From Deltaproteobacteria bacterium (GTDB lineage: Bacteria > SAR324 > XYD2-FULL-50-16): a stretch of DNA of 36,131 nucleotides. This document shows, piece after piece, positions 1-8,576 of this stretch. Within the stretch, counting starts at the first letter, position 1. Every line of letters begins with the position of its first letter. The DNA lies in the NCBI GenBank assembly GCA_018645005.1, contig JABGPJ010000106.1, positions 1 to 36,131 of the forward strand, in the 5' to 3' direction. A program made the translations under genes and the position numbers. Below the pieces are notes generated by a model. That model did not search any database, was not told the DNA's origin, and saw nothing but the letters and a program-made list of their open reading frames with translations.

Positions 1-1
1 G

Positions 2-751
2 TTCAGCGATCGGTTGAGCATTCGCTGTCAATGTATATCTCTCGGTCGGGGTGTATCCCACTTCACTGATTCTACAGTCAGAATCGGACATTTCTGCGAT
101 AATTTTTTGAGAGGCATCCCTGTCGTTGATTTCCGGAGACAGGTCTAACGCCCTGCAGAAAACAGGTTCCCATTCAATATTCGCTGTTTTAAGCAGGCCG
201 AATAAACCACCAGCTATAGGACTGGCGTCAGAGTCAATTTGATATCCCAGTTTTCCGTTAATCCGGGTGACGGTCATGAAAACCGTACGCTGTCTAGATG
301 CCGCTTCGTTAAGGGGTTTTGCCAGGTGTTTGGCGATTAAAAAGACCAGCTTCAACACCTGTTTCTCATTGTTGGAGAATCTTTTCTTTGCAGATAAATC
401 GAAGTTTAGGCGTGGGTGTAGATGGACAAACGAAACAATGGGGCCATGAGTCTGCTGAATCTGGCCGAGAGTCTCCGTCAGGCATGGCTCATCTGCTTTT
501 TTCAGAACAAAGGAGTGTGCTGCTTTGGATTCGATTTCACTGGGTGGGATTAGCGCTTTTGGAAGTGCAAGAATGACAATACGGTTCCAACCCTTCTGCT
601 CCAAAGCGGAGACCAGTGTCCGCGTCAGCGGTGTGCCATCATCTGTGATGAGGCAGGTTTGATCCCGGGAGGGCATGAATTCCAAAGGATCCGGCGTGAG
701 AAGTTGTTTCAGCCGGACCGTCTTTCTTAAAATCCGATGGGTTAGTTCATC
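2..751 (-). CDS. PfaA-type synthase, ketoreductase region (partial, off left edge, -1 frame relative to the upstream CDS)
   Basis: On the minus strand this frame stays open for about 250 codons to the window edge. It overlaps the end of the upstream KS-AT-ACP gene in the -1 frame. The translation resembles the structural half of the ketoreductase (KR) region of PfaA. It contains GLFGLLKTANIEWEPVFCRA, then LDLSPE and EVGYTPTERYTL, which matches the family pattern of a GLxKTxxxEWpxVFCRAxDL stretch before the NADPH-binding part. It has no convincing start of its own: PfaA-like sequence begins about 25 codons before the first ATG (EFMPSRD), and that ATG lacks a good ribosome binding site. The simplest reading is that this is the C-terminal continuation of the same polypeptide, joined by frameshifting or transcript slippage at the A10 run at 754-763, or split by a sequencing error or mutation. 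The catalytic half of the KR lies outside the window. Confidence 0.72.
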
Positions 752-3700
752 AGTTTTTTTTTTGGGGCGCCTTCTTGGTCTGGTGAGGCAACAGTTCCGA
801 TTCCCTGGCTCATCTTTTCGATGATCTGCTCCAGGGTTCTCAACTCAGAAAGATCTTCCGGATTGATTTCCGGCAGGTCCGGTAGCCGCTCTTGAATCCC
901 ATTTAGGATTTCTACCCGTTTGATAGAGTCGATCCCCAGATCCGCTTCCATGTCCATATTCAGCTCAAGCATTTCGGCCTGATAGCCGGTTTTTTCGCTG
1001 ACCACTTCAAGCAACGTTCGTGACAGTGTCGGCAGATCAATGTCTGAGTCGGACACTGTTGTGTCAGTTGCTGGCGGCACTGCAACTGGTGTGCTTCCGC
1101 TTTGTATTTCCGCAGTCATGTGCTCAACAATTTGACCCAGTGTTCTGAGCTCTGAAAGTTCTTCCGGGTTGACAGGCGGCAGATCCGGCTGTTTTTCTTG
1201 AATACCGTTTAATATTTCAACCCGCTTGATGGAGTCGATCCCCAGATCCGCTTCCATGTCCATGTTCAGTTCCAGCATTTCTGACTGATAGCCGGTTTTT
1301 TCGCTGACGATGTCCAGGAGAATTCTGATAAAGAGCGCTTTGTCCACACCCTCGATGATGGGTGTTGCAGTGACAGCCTTCTGAGCCTCTGCAGGAGAGG
1401 GGATATCACTTCCACCTTCCTGTCCGGGAGACATGTGGTCAATAATCTGCTTAAGCGTTCTCAGTTCGGACAGCTCTTCGGGATTAACCGGCGGCAGGTC
1501 GGGCATCTTTTCCTGAATTCCGTTCAGTATTTCGACTCGTTTGATTGAATCGATCCCCAGATCCGCTTCCATATCCATATCCAGCTCAAGCATCTCAGCT
1601 TGATAACCGGTTTTCTCGCTGACAACAGCCAATAATGCCTCTTCAAGTGTTTTAACAGAGAACGCTGAGCTGGGAGATTCCGGGGCTGCTTGAACTGGTG
1701 CGACCGTTTTCAAAGGTTCAGGAACTGGTGCCGGCTGAATCGGCATCGGAGCGGGAGGTGCAGGTGCAGGTGGCGTATAGGGCTTAGACTGTGTGCTGAA
1801 AGTCGGAGTGACTGCCGGTTGTTGCAGCGGCTGGGTTGAGATGGGTCTGAACTGGCCGGCTGAGCTGCCCCCCACTGATTGCTGTTGCCGTAGAATCTCG
1901 AATGAGTTTTGAGAATAAGCGGCTTGTTGCTGTAAATACTGTTCGTGAATTCGGAGGGTGTCACCCTGATGTTTGTGAAACTGTCCAATACTTTGAGCGA
2001 CTTCAGGTGACATGGTTGCCGCTCCGGATTGTGCTTGTTGCTGCATGATCTGAAAGAAGCTTCTGGAGTATTCAGACTGACTGCTTAAAAACTGTTCATG
2101 CAGATGCAGGGTCTCACTTTGATGCTGATGAAAACTGGCCAGGTTACGTTCAAGTGATTCAATTGCGAACTGAGCTTTTTCTGCCCTTTGATTCGTCTGC
2201 TGTTCAATTGTGATTTCTGTTTCTGGATCTGGTTTATTCATTTCTGGTTTCTGAATCTCGTTGGGGATGATCGGCTGAGGAGTTTGGGCTGTACTTGACT
2301 GGATTTTGTGCCCGTCGTTTAATGCCTCTTCAAACACCTTTTTTGTTTTTTCACTGACATAATTCATGCCGCTGAGTTTCAAGGTCAGGGCGTTCTTTTT
2401 GGTTTCCTGCATTTCAGGAATGAGTTGGTATGGGTCGATATCGTCGAGGGCCAACCCGGCTACCCGCAGATGTATGACGGCCTCTCGGAATTGTCGATCG
2501 CTGTCTTTTTTCGCATTGGCGTTCAAGGCGACAGAGATATAGGGCTTATCCTGCAGAATATTGCTGACAAGATTCGAAAGGATGCTCTGGGGACCGAATT
2601 CGATAAAAAAGTAGCCGCCGTCATTATAAATGCTTTCTATTTCATCCTTAAATCGCACCGAGTTTAGAATATGGTCCTGCAGTGTCTTCTGGATGACTTT
2701 TGGATCCTTGCTGTATTGTTTTCCGGTAGCATTAGAATAGACAGCGCACTTGGGTTTGGAGAACTTGACACTTTTGATGGCTTCTGCAAATGGTTTTTGG
2801 GCGTGTCCTACCAATTTCGTATGGAATGCCGCGGATACACCCAGCAGTTTCGTGCGATACTTTTTCTTCTTCAGATGTTTTTGGACTTCAATCACGTCTT
2901 TCTTTGGGCCTGCCACGATCACCTGGCTTTTGGAATTCATATTGGCCATGGTGATCTCTGGGAATTCGCTGATATCCGTTTCAAGGTTTTCAACCTCCCC
3001 CATCACAGCCAGCATGCTACCGGCATCAAAATCGGGATCGTCCGGTGCGGCCATCGCTTTCCCTCGGGCTTTAGCCAGAGTAAAATAGTCTTCGGTGCTC
3101 AATACCTTTGCTGCCCAGAGAGCAGTCAGCTCTCCAAAACTATGTCCGGCAACAAAATCAGGTTCAAATCCCACCTGATTCAGAATTTGCATCTGTCCCG
3201 CGCTGAACACGCCGATAGCCGGCTGAGCATTTTCTGTCAGTTGTAACCGTGCGGCTTGCTCTTTCTTCTCCGTTTTATCAAATGTGGGCGGTGGGTAGAC
3301 GATGTCGGAAAGCGGATTGAGAGCATCTTTGATAAAGAGTTCGTCCATTGCGATCTGGCTTTCCATCAATGGTGGAAAATTATAAACCAGCTCTTTTCCC
3401 ATATTGGCGTATGGGGAACCTTGTCCGGCAAACAGCGCCACTACTTTACCTTTTGGATTGATGCCTTTTCTCCGGAAGTAAATCCCCTGTGGTAGATCCC
3501 AAAATTCTTCTTCCGGTTTCTCCTTGAGCGTCTCGATACTTAATGTCAGAAGAGTGACTGCTTCTGAATCGGATTCCGCGACAAAACCAATTCGGGCCGA
3601 GTTTTCAGCAGGGTTTGTCGAGCGGCTGTTTTCTGAAATCCGGTAAAAAGACAGGTCTGAATGGTCGGACTTGAGCTCTTCAAGGGTCTCTAGACAGGTC

Positions 3701-5214
3701 GCAAGAAGATCTGCGGGAGTGTCAGCAGAGAATAAAAATGGTTGCGGGACCTTATGAATTCTAAATTTACCCGCCTCCTTTCTTTTATACTCTTCCAGAA
3801 TAAAGTGAAAATTAGTACCACCAAATCCAAAAGCGCTGATGGCGGCTCTCCTTGGTGGGCTGCTATCCGGATGAATCCAGGGACGAACAGATGTGTTAAA
3901 ATAAAACGGAGAGGATTCCAGGTCGAATTCCTTGTTGGGCTCTTTGAGGTTTATTGTGGCCGGCAGAATCTTGTGATATAGCGCCAGCGCTGTCTTGACG
4001 ATACCAGCGGATCCGGCTGCGTTTTTAGTGTGACCCATTTGCGATTTGATACTTCCCAGAGCGATTTTTTTTATTCTCTGATCGTGGGCTTCATAAAACT
4101 GTTTTAAAGCACTGATTTCAGCCAGATCTCCTGCTGCCGTCCCAGTACCGTGCGCTTCCAGCAGGTCTATAGTGGCGGGTTCAACACCGGCATCTTTATA
4201 GGCTCTCTGCAGAGCCAGCATCTGACCCTCAGCTCTCGGAGCATAAATGCTCTTAAAGCGTCCGTCGCTGGAAGAGCCGTTTCCCTTGATGACCGCATAA
4301 ATTCTGTCGTTATCCCGTTCGGCGTCGACAAGTCTTTTTAAAAGAACCATGCCGATGCCTTCTCCCATAATCATACCGGAAGAGTTGACATCAAAAGGTT
4401 GCGAGTTTTCATCCGGGGAAAAGGCCTGGGTTTTACTGAAACAGAGAAACATGTATGGGGAGTTGTCGGTATCGACGCCGCCGGTAATCATCATGTCAGC
4501 TCGATAATCGAGCAGTTCGTTGATGGCCATGCGAATGCCACTGAAGGAGCTGGCACAGGCGGCGTCTACCACACAATTGGTTCCGCCAAGGTTCAATCTG
4601 TTGGCAATCCGCCCGGCAACGATGTTGCCCAGTGCGCCAGGAAAGGAGTTTTCCTCCCATCCCACATAGGCCTTTTTAATCTTTTCGACGATAATGCCTG
4701 TATCCTGGTCCGATACCCCACTGTTCTTGAGTACCTTTTCCCAGATCGGATATTGCAGGCGTGAGATCAACGGTACCATCAGTTTTTGCCCGCCACCCAC
4801 ACCCAGGATGACACCCGTATTTTCACGCACTTTATCAGAGGCATCTACATAGCCCCCATCCTTCATTAACTGTTTTGCAGTAATCAGAGATAATAACTGA
4901 TGGACATCTGTTACTTCCAGAATGTTGGGCGGTAATCCGAACTCCAGCGGATCAAAGTCGATATCCGGGATAAACCCCCCTCGCTTGCAATAAGTCTTAT
5001 CTTCCGCTGTTGGGTCCGGATCATAATAATCTTCTATATTCCAGCGCGAAGGAGGGACATCAGTGATGCAGTTAATCTCTTTGACAATATTATCCCAATA
5101 ATCCTGCAGGTTTTTAGATTGGGGGAAAATTGCAGACATGCCAATTATGGCAATGGGTATCTCCTGCAGTCTCGAATGCAGTTTTTTGTCTGTGTTATTT
5201 TTTTTAACCGGCAT
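742..5214 (-). CDS. pfaA: PfaA-type polyunsaturated-fatty-acid/secondary-lipid synthase, KS-AT-ACPx3
   Basis: Large iterative type I fatty-acid/polyketide synthase that loads malonyl units and condenses them on tandem carrier domains. Numbering is from the ATG at 5214, which has GGAG six bases upstream; an in-frame TTG at 5226 is less likely. A ketosynthase fills about residues 20-465, with active Cys220 in DAACASS and histidines 355 (EAHGTGT) and 395 (MGHTKNAAG). An acyltransferase follows at about 590-900, with nucleophile Ser692 in GHSFGE. A Gln/His-rich linker carries two copies of a helical repeat. Three near-identical acyl carrier domains have phosphopantetheine serines at about 1223, 1328 and 1430 (LGIDSIKRVEIL). 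The KS opening (SRWNIEDYYDPDP, CKRGGF) is typical of PfaA. The frame ends just after ACP3 at a run of ten A residues, and KR-like sequence continues in the -1 frame. The lipid product cannot be told from sequence. Confidence 0.9.
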   Translation of the reverse strand: MPVKKNNTDKKLHSRLQEIPIAIIGMSAIFPQSKNLQDYWDNIVKEINCITDVPPSRWNIEDYYDPDPTAEDKTYCKRGGFIPDIDFDPLEFGLPPNILEVTDVHQLLSLITAKQLMKDGGYVDASDKVRENTGVILGVGGGQKLMVPLISRLQYPIWEKVLKNSGVSDQDTGIIVEKIKKAYVGWEENSFPGALGNIVAGRIANRLNLGGTNCVVDAACASSFSGIRMAINELLDYRADMMITGGVDTDNSPYMFLCFSKTQAFSPDENSQPFDVNSSGMIMGEGIGMVLLKRLVDAERDNDRIYAVIKGNGSSSDGRFKSIYAPRAEGQMLALQRAYKDAGVEPATIDLLEAHGTGTAAGDLAEISALKQFYEAHDQRIKKIALGSIKSQMGHTKNAAGSAGIVKTALALYHKILPATINLKEPNKEFDLESSPFYFNTSVRPWIHPDSSPPRRAAISAFGFGGTNFHFILEEYKRKEAGKFRIHKVPQPFLFSADTPADLLATCLETLEELKSDHSDLSFYRISENSRSTNPAENSARIGFVAESDSEAVTLLTLSIETLKEKPEEEFWDLPQGIYFRRKGINPKGKVVALFAGQGSPYANMGKELVYNFPPLMESQIAMDELFIKDALNPLSDIVYPPPTFDKTEKKEQAARLQLTENAQPAIGVFSAGQMQILNQVGFEPDFVAGHSFGELTALWAAKVLSTEDYFTLAKARGKAMAAPDDPDFDAGSMLAVMGEVENLETDISEFPEITMANMNSKSQVIVAGPKKDVIEVQKHLKKKKYRTKLLGVSAAFHTKLVGHAQKPFAEAIKSVKFSKPKCAVYSNATGKQYSKDPKVIQKTLQDHILNSVRFKDEIESIYNDGGYFFIEFGPQSILSNLVSNILQDKPYISVALNANAKKDSDRQFREAVIHLRVAGLALDDIDPYQLIPEMQETKKNALTLKLSGMNYVSEKTKKVFEEALNDGHKIQSSTAQTPQPIIPNEIQKPEMNKPDPETEITIEQQTNQRAEKAQFAIESLERNLASFHQHQSETLHLHEQFLSSQSEYSRSFFQIMQQQAQSGAATMSPEVAQSIGQFHKHQGDTLRIHEQYLQQQAAYSQNSFEILRQQQSVGGSSAGQFRPISTQPLQQPAVTPTFSTQSKPYTPPAPAPPAPMPIQPAPVPEPLKTVAPVQAAPESPSSAFSVKTLEEALLAVVSEKTGYQAEMLELDMDMEADLGIDSIKRVEILNGIQEKMPDLPPVNPEELSELRTLKQIIDHMSPGQEGGSDIPSPAEAQKAVTATPIIEGVDKALFIRILLDIVSEKTGYQSEMLELNMDMEADLGIDSIKRVEILNGIQEKQPDLPPVNPEELSELRTLGQIVEHMTAEIQSGSTPVAVPPATDTTVSDSDIDLPTLSRTLLEVVSEKTGYQAEMLELNMDMEADLGIDSIKRVEILNGIQERLPDLPEINPEDLSELRTLEQIIEKMSQGIGTVASPDQEGAPKKKLMN
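754..763 (-). other. A10 slippery run at the PfaA frame junction
   Basis: On the coding strand the frame reads CCA AAA AAA AAA CTG ATG AAC TAA. A -1 slip, or one extra A in the transcript, enters a frame that stays open to the window edge and encodes KR-like sequence. An AAGAAGG motif resembling a Shine-Dalgarno sequence lies just upstream of the run. A hairpin (GGTCCGGC with GCCGGATCC, one bulged base, 687-719) lies about 34 bases downstream, which is farther than usual for a frameshift stimulator. Homopolymers of this length are also classic sites of RNA polymerase slippage and of sequencing indels. Confidence 0.55.
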
Positions 5215-5758
5215 GTTTATCTCCAATGGTTCACCAGTTTGTATAAAACGATCAATAATCAGATGGTTCCGATGCGGTAATGTAATGAATCCAAGGTGTC
5301 GGGTGCAGAATTTTCCGCTGTCGGTTCAAATCGATGAATTCAGCCGGTTCCTGCCGGTTGATGGGTTTTATAGTGACTGGTCGCTTCTTCCTCTTTAAAT
5401 GAGCCATCGTACTTGCTGATTTGGCTGATTAAAAGGCTGTGCTGTTGAATGTCTTCATGATCTTCTCTTTTATCATTAAAAAAAGAAGTCGGCAAATGCA
5501 GTTGACTCTCTGCACTGTGCAGATAGTCACTGGCAGGCGATTCAGCTCGTAAGGGGTTTTATCTGCATTTCAGTTGCAAAACAAAGGCGCGACGTTAGTT
5601 TCTCTTTTCTTGAAATGCATAAATGATTCCTTAAGAAAAGCGTCATAAATCGAGAGCAGACAACAATCAGACAGGGGTTGGGAAACGGTGCTGCCGGTAA
5701 GTGTTTTAAGAGCTTACCGGAGCGTGTTGCTGAACGGAGACGAGAGACTGGCGATTTT
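5215..5758. other. Intergenic region upstream of pfaA, no convincing gene
   Basis: This is 544 bases between two minus-strand genes. A minus-strand frame between about 5342 and 5558 stays open for roughly 72 codons and reads like a plausible, acidic, hydrophilic peptide (for example HEDIQQHSLLISQISKYDGS). It has no ATG or GTG start and no ribosome binding site, so it is not called as a gene. A 16-codon minus-strand ORF (5570-5620, starting MHFKKRE) with AAGGA upstream could be a leader peptide or chance. The promoter of pfaA presumably lies here, but I could not pick one out. Confidence 0.4.
5694..5720 (-). terminator. Hairpin downstream of the 399-residue hypothetical gene
   Basis: A perfect 8-bp stem (CCGGTAAG with CTTACCGG) encloses an 11-base loop and begins about 40 bases past the stop codon of the gene ending at 5759. 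There is no U-tract after the stem on the minus strand, so it may be a processing or attenuation hairpin and not a classic intrinsic terminator. Confidence 0.35.
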
Positions 5759-6958
5759 TTATGAGGTTAAAAACTGAATATGTTCCTTGTTTTTGATATC
5801 GATTTTAACAGTGGATTCTTCCTCACTCTTTTTTTCGGATTTCGTCTCAACTTTCTTCTTGACTGTCACCTGATTGATAGCAGAAGAGGTCATTTCCGAA
5901 AGCGCCTGCTTTCGATTTCGGGCCAGACGATCGGTCGCTCCGGTGAGCATATCCTTATAGGTTATCTCCAGGCTGTCCATTTCATGGCAGAGTGCGGTGA
6001 GGATATTGACGCTGTCTTGCGTTTCATTGGCCTCCACAGAAAAGAAACTGTCCAGTGGAAGTGCATTCAACGGTTTCGCAATTTTTTTCTGAAAATTGGT
6101 GACCGCTGTTTTGGGCAACTCCTTACCCTGTTGCAATCGTACGACTTCCATAACAAATTTTAAGAGGGTTTCCCGTTTGAGAACATCGACTGAACAGTAA
6201 CTCAAAAACTTCTGATAGCTTTCAAAATATTCGCTGGGAACCAGCAGGATGCAATTAACCGGGTTCTGAACATCGAGGGTTGCTATTTCAAGTTCGCGGC
6301 CTGTCTCAGCATCTCCATGTACCATCAAGACAAACTCGTACGCCTCTTTGAAAAACTGATTAAGATTGGCCGCCATTTCAATGGAAAAACTGAAATCTTC
6401 CGACAAGTGATATTTGACGAGTAGCTGCGTAAATCCCTCTTTCTGAATCTCCCCACCCGCTGACTTAAGAACAGATGAAATGGCCAGATACTTTTCCAGG
6501 TATGAGTCCCAGCGGATACCGACGCGGTCAATCGCCATCAGAAAGGCAATCAAGACCTCGTTGTTGGCCACCGATTTTTCATACTTAAAAAATTCCCAAT
6601 GGGTCTGCAGAAGGTCATAAATCTCTTCTGATACCACTTTCAGCGCATTGAGGTCGTTGATGAAATTGTCTTTGAAATCGTTTGCTTCAATAAACTGTTC
6701 CAGCTTGATATTCTCGGCCAGAAATTGCTTTTTGGTTTTCTCAATCGACTTGCAATACTCCTGATCAAAAAGCCGGGATCGAATTTCATTCTGGATAAAG
6801 TGTCCCAGCGTATTTGCCTCAACATGTTTTCCAAAGTTAGCGAAAAAATCGTTACAAAGCTGGGTATAAAAGCCGAATGTTTCCTGCATGAGCTTGAAAA
6901 AGGCGTCACTCACAGGAATCGTCTTTTTGAACTGTTTATGTAATTCGCTGATTATCAA
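5759..6958 (-). CDS. Hypothetical protein, mostly helical, 399 residues
   Basis: I do not recognise this family. The start is a TTG at 6958 with GGAG five bases upstream; no better ATG exists nearby. The predicted product is soluble, with no signal peptide or membrane segment. It is rich in Phe, Leu, Glu and Lys, with long stretches that look alpha-helical throughout. The last 50 or so residues form a charged, low-complexity tail of alternating Lys and Glu/Ser (around KKKVETKSEKKSEEES) that could be a flexible linker or binding tail. No catalytic motif is visible. It lies between ndk (upstream, 93 bases away) and the pfaA-like gene (downstream, across a 544-base gap), all on the minus strand. 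A functional link to lipid synthesis is possible but unsupported. Confidence 0.75.
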   Translation of the reverse strand: MIISELHKQFKKTIPVSDAFFKLMQETFGFYTQLCNDFFANFGKHVEANTLGHFIQNEIRSRLFDQEYCKSIEKTKKQFLAENIKLEQFIEANDFKDNFINDLNALKVVSEEIYDLLQTHWEFFKYEKSVANNEVLIAFLMAIDRVGIRWDSYLEKYLAISSVLKSAGGEIQKEGFTQLLVKYHLSEDFSFSIEMAANLNQFFKEAYEFVLMVHGDAETGRELEIATLDVQNPVNCILLVPSEYFESYQKFLSYCSVDVLKRETLLKFVMEVVRLQQGKELPKTAVTNFQKKIAKPLNALPLDSFFSVEANETQDSVNILTALCHEMDSLEITYKDMLTGATDRLARNRKQALSEMTSSAINQVTVKKKVETKSEKKSEEESTVKIDIKNKEHIQFLTS

Positions 6959-7051
6959 GGTCGCTCCAATGCTAGTATGATATTTTTAAGTTCCATCCAG
7001 GTCGTTTTAACAAATCCGATAGTGCTTGTTCCCGGCATCCCTTTTTATCTT

Positions 7052-7474
7052 TCAGTTTACCAATTCTGTTTCGGAAAAGAAGTAGGCAATTTCAACAGCA
7101 GCTGTTTCCGGAGCATCTGAACCATGAACCGTATTTTCACCAACTGAGTCGGCGAAATCCGCTCGAATCGTTCCCTGATCCGCATCTTTTGGATTGGTTG
7201 CGCCCATGATTTCTCGGTTTTTTGCGATGGCGTTATCCCCTTCCAGCACAGTCACAACCACAGGCCCACTGGACATGAATACGGTCAGTTCCTCAAAAAA
7301 CGGCTTATCACTGTGAACGGCATAAAACCCTTCTGCTTCCTTTATACTGAGGTGTAGCATTTTCGTGGCAGCAATTTTCAATCCGGCTGTTTCGAACCGG
7401 TTAAGGATATTTCCGATAACACCTCTTTTTACACCGTCTGGCTTTATAATAGATAAAGTTCGTTCCAAAGTCAT
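7052..7474 (-). CDS. ndk: Nucleoside diphosphate kinase
   Basis: Transfers the gamma phosphate of ATP to other nucleoside diphosphates through a phosphohistidine intermediate, balancing cytoplasmic NTP and dNTP pools. The 140-residue product has the usual family length. It opens with [15 protein letters not shown], a nucleotide-binding stretch, and carries the signature NTVHGSDA with active His117. The ATG at 7474 has AAGGAG six bases upstream. It precedes the 399-residue hypothetical gene on the same strand. A long inverted repeat and a hairpin separate it from the gene upstream. Confidence 0.97.
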   Translation of the reverse strand: MTLERTLSIIKPDGVKRGVIGNILNRFETAGLKIAATKMLHLSIKEAEGFYAVHSDKPFFEELTVFMSSGPVVVTVLEGDNAIAKNREIMGATNPKDADQGTIRADFADSVGENTVHGSDAPETAAVEIAYFFSETELVN

Positions 7475-7534
7475 TCTTTCTCCTTCATTTAATAGGTCTG
7501 CTGCAAATATTCGGTTATTTGTTTGTTAATGCTT

Positions 7535-7698
7535 GTAACTATTCACCACTTTTCGAGAGTCGAGGGTATCATGATTCAAAACGATGGAAAATAGGACGTT
7601 TTCCCAAAGTGTTTCTGACGAAACACTTGGCTCCAGGGACGGATTTATGCGTGTTTTGAATCTTGATACCCTCGACGGAATTCATGCTGAATAGTTAC
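7535..7698. repeat. Long imperfect palindrome with GTAACTATTCA ends (MITE-like)
   Basis: The left arm at 7535-7583 and the right arm at 7652-7698 are inverted copies. The outer 11 bases are perfect (GTAACTATTCA with TGAATAGTTAC), followed by a divergent 11-13 bases. A second block, GTCGAGGGTATCA then GATTCAAAAC, matches except for one base. The loop holds a further hairpin (CCAAAGTGTTTC with GAAACACTTGG, 7603-7630). There is no coding capacity. Flanks TAATGCTT (left) and TAATCTTT (right) are only a weak target-duplication candidate. The structure suggests a palindromic intergenic repeat or a non-autonomous transposon remnant. It sits upstream of ndk. Confidence 0.7.
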
Positions 7699-7733
7699 TA
7701 ATCTTTTAGACTATGATAATTTGCCATGTTTGC

Positions 7734-7764
7734 AAAATGATCGAAGTCCACTTTTGATCATTTT
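7734..7764 (-). terminator. AT-rich hairpin after the lipoprotein gene
   Basis: A 9-bp stem (AAAATGATC with GATCATTTT) with a 13-base loop lies 17 bases past the stop codon at 7781. Weak T runs flank it on both strands, so it could act as an intrinsic terminator for the minus-strand gene. Confidence 0.4.
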
Positions 7765-7780
7765 TGTACCTTTAGCGGGA

Positions 7781-8461
7781 CTAGTAGTGCCAGACTCCCT
7801 TTTTGCTTTTTCTGGCCATCTGCTGAGCTTTTAAATAGTCCTTGTCTTTTGGGGATTTGCCACGATCTATGAAATAGAATGAGAGCCCCTGTTGGACCAT
7901 CCAGAGATTGACATCCTGTGCACGTTCGCCGTTTTTGGTTTTAACTGACCGGTATAAGGTGCCGATAAAACGCCTGGACCGTTCTTCAAAGTTGAGTTCA
8001 GCCAGTATTTTACGGTTCTGAAGCTCGCCACTCAGAGTTTGGATCACATACTTTTTCCACTGTTCTCTAAAACGTCGACTTCCGGCGATTGAACCTGCAG
8101 GTGAGACATAAGAGAGATTCAACCGCAGTGTTTTGGTTTTATCATCTCGATTGCTGCCTGACAGGCTTGATGCGAGGATCATATACGGTTTTCTGTCTTC
8201 TATTTTGATCCAGACCGATTTTACGTCTTCATCGATTCGTGTCACCGTACCACCGATGGTTTGTACCTCTCCCACCCGAGGCGCATAAATCTGTTGGGAA
8301 GCGTCGCTCATATCCCTGCGTTTGGGTTTGACATACTTATATGAGCGGGTTTTTTCATCGTAGTAACCCCCATCCTCATCCAGTTTGCTCTTGCAGCCGG
8401 ATAAAAGGATGAAGATCGCCAGACTCATGCAACTAAATCGTACCAGTTTTCCAAATCTCAT
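7781..8461 (-). CDS. Lipoprotein with a staphylococcal-nuclease-like (TNase) domain
   Basis: The ATG at 8461 gives a short lipoprotein signal peptide: a basic N-terminus, a hydrophobic core and the lipobox LLSGC with Cys23 as the lipidated residue. A TTG 18 bases upstream would only lengthen the N-terminus. The mature part is hydrophilic. Its second half resembles the SNase/TNase OB-fold, ending in the characteristic VNLWMVQQGLSFYF block and a closing KSKKGVWHY segment. The catalytic Arg/Asp/Glu set of active nucleases is not clear here, so it may be a non-enzymatic envelope protein. It is divergently arranged to the YqgE gene, with about 115 bases between them. Confidence 0.75.
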   Translation of the reverse strand: MRFGKLVRFSCMSLAIFILLSGCKSKLDEDGGYYDEKTRSYKYVKPKRRDMSDASQQIYAPRVGEVQTIGGTVTRIDEDVKSVWIKIEDRKPYMILASSLSGSNRDDKTKTLRLNLSYVSPAGSIAGSRRFREQWKKYVIQTLSGELQNRKILAELNFEERSRRFIGTLYRSVKTKNGERAQDVNLWMVQQGLSFYFIDRGKSPKDKDYLKAQQMARKSKKGVWHY

Positions 8462-8576
8462 TGTGAAATAGGTATTCAAGGTTGTAGAGGGCGGGTTCCC
8501 GTAGCGCTTTCCCTTGCTTTCTTATTGAAAATAATTCATTCTAAGCAAAGAGTAAATCGATAATTTTCGATTGAGG

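Noticed and set aside
1090-1640. Three similar 300-base segments as a DNA tandem repeat
   Set aside because: They are the three acyl carrier domains of the synthase. The repetition is explained at protein level.
2671-3246. 191-codon plus-strand ORF inside pfaA
   Set aside because: It is antisense to the acyltransferase coding sequence, which has clear family motifs. The ORF is a reading-frame shadow.
5316-5345. GGTTCAAATC reminiscent of a tRNA T-arm
   Set aside because: No acceptor stem, anticodon arm or D-arm can be formed around it.
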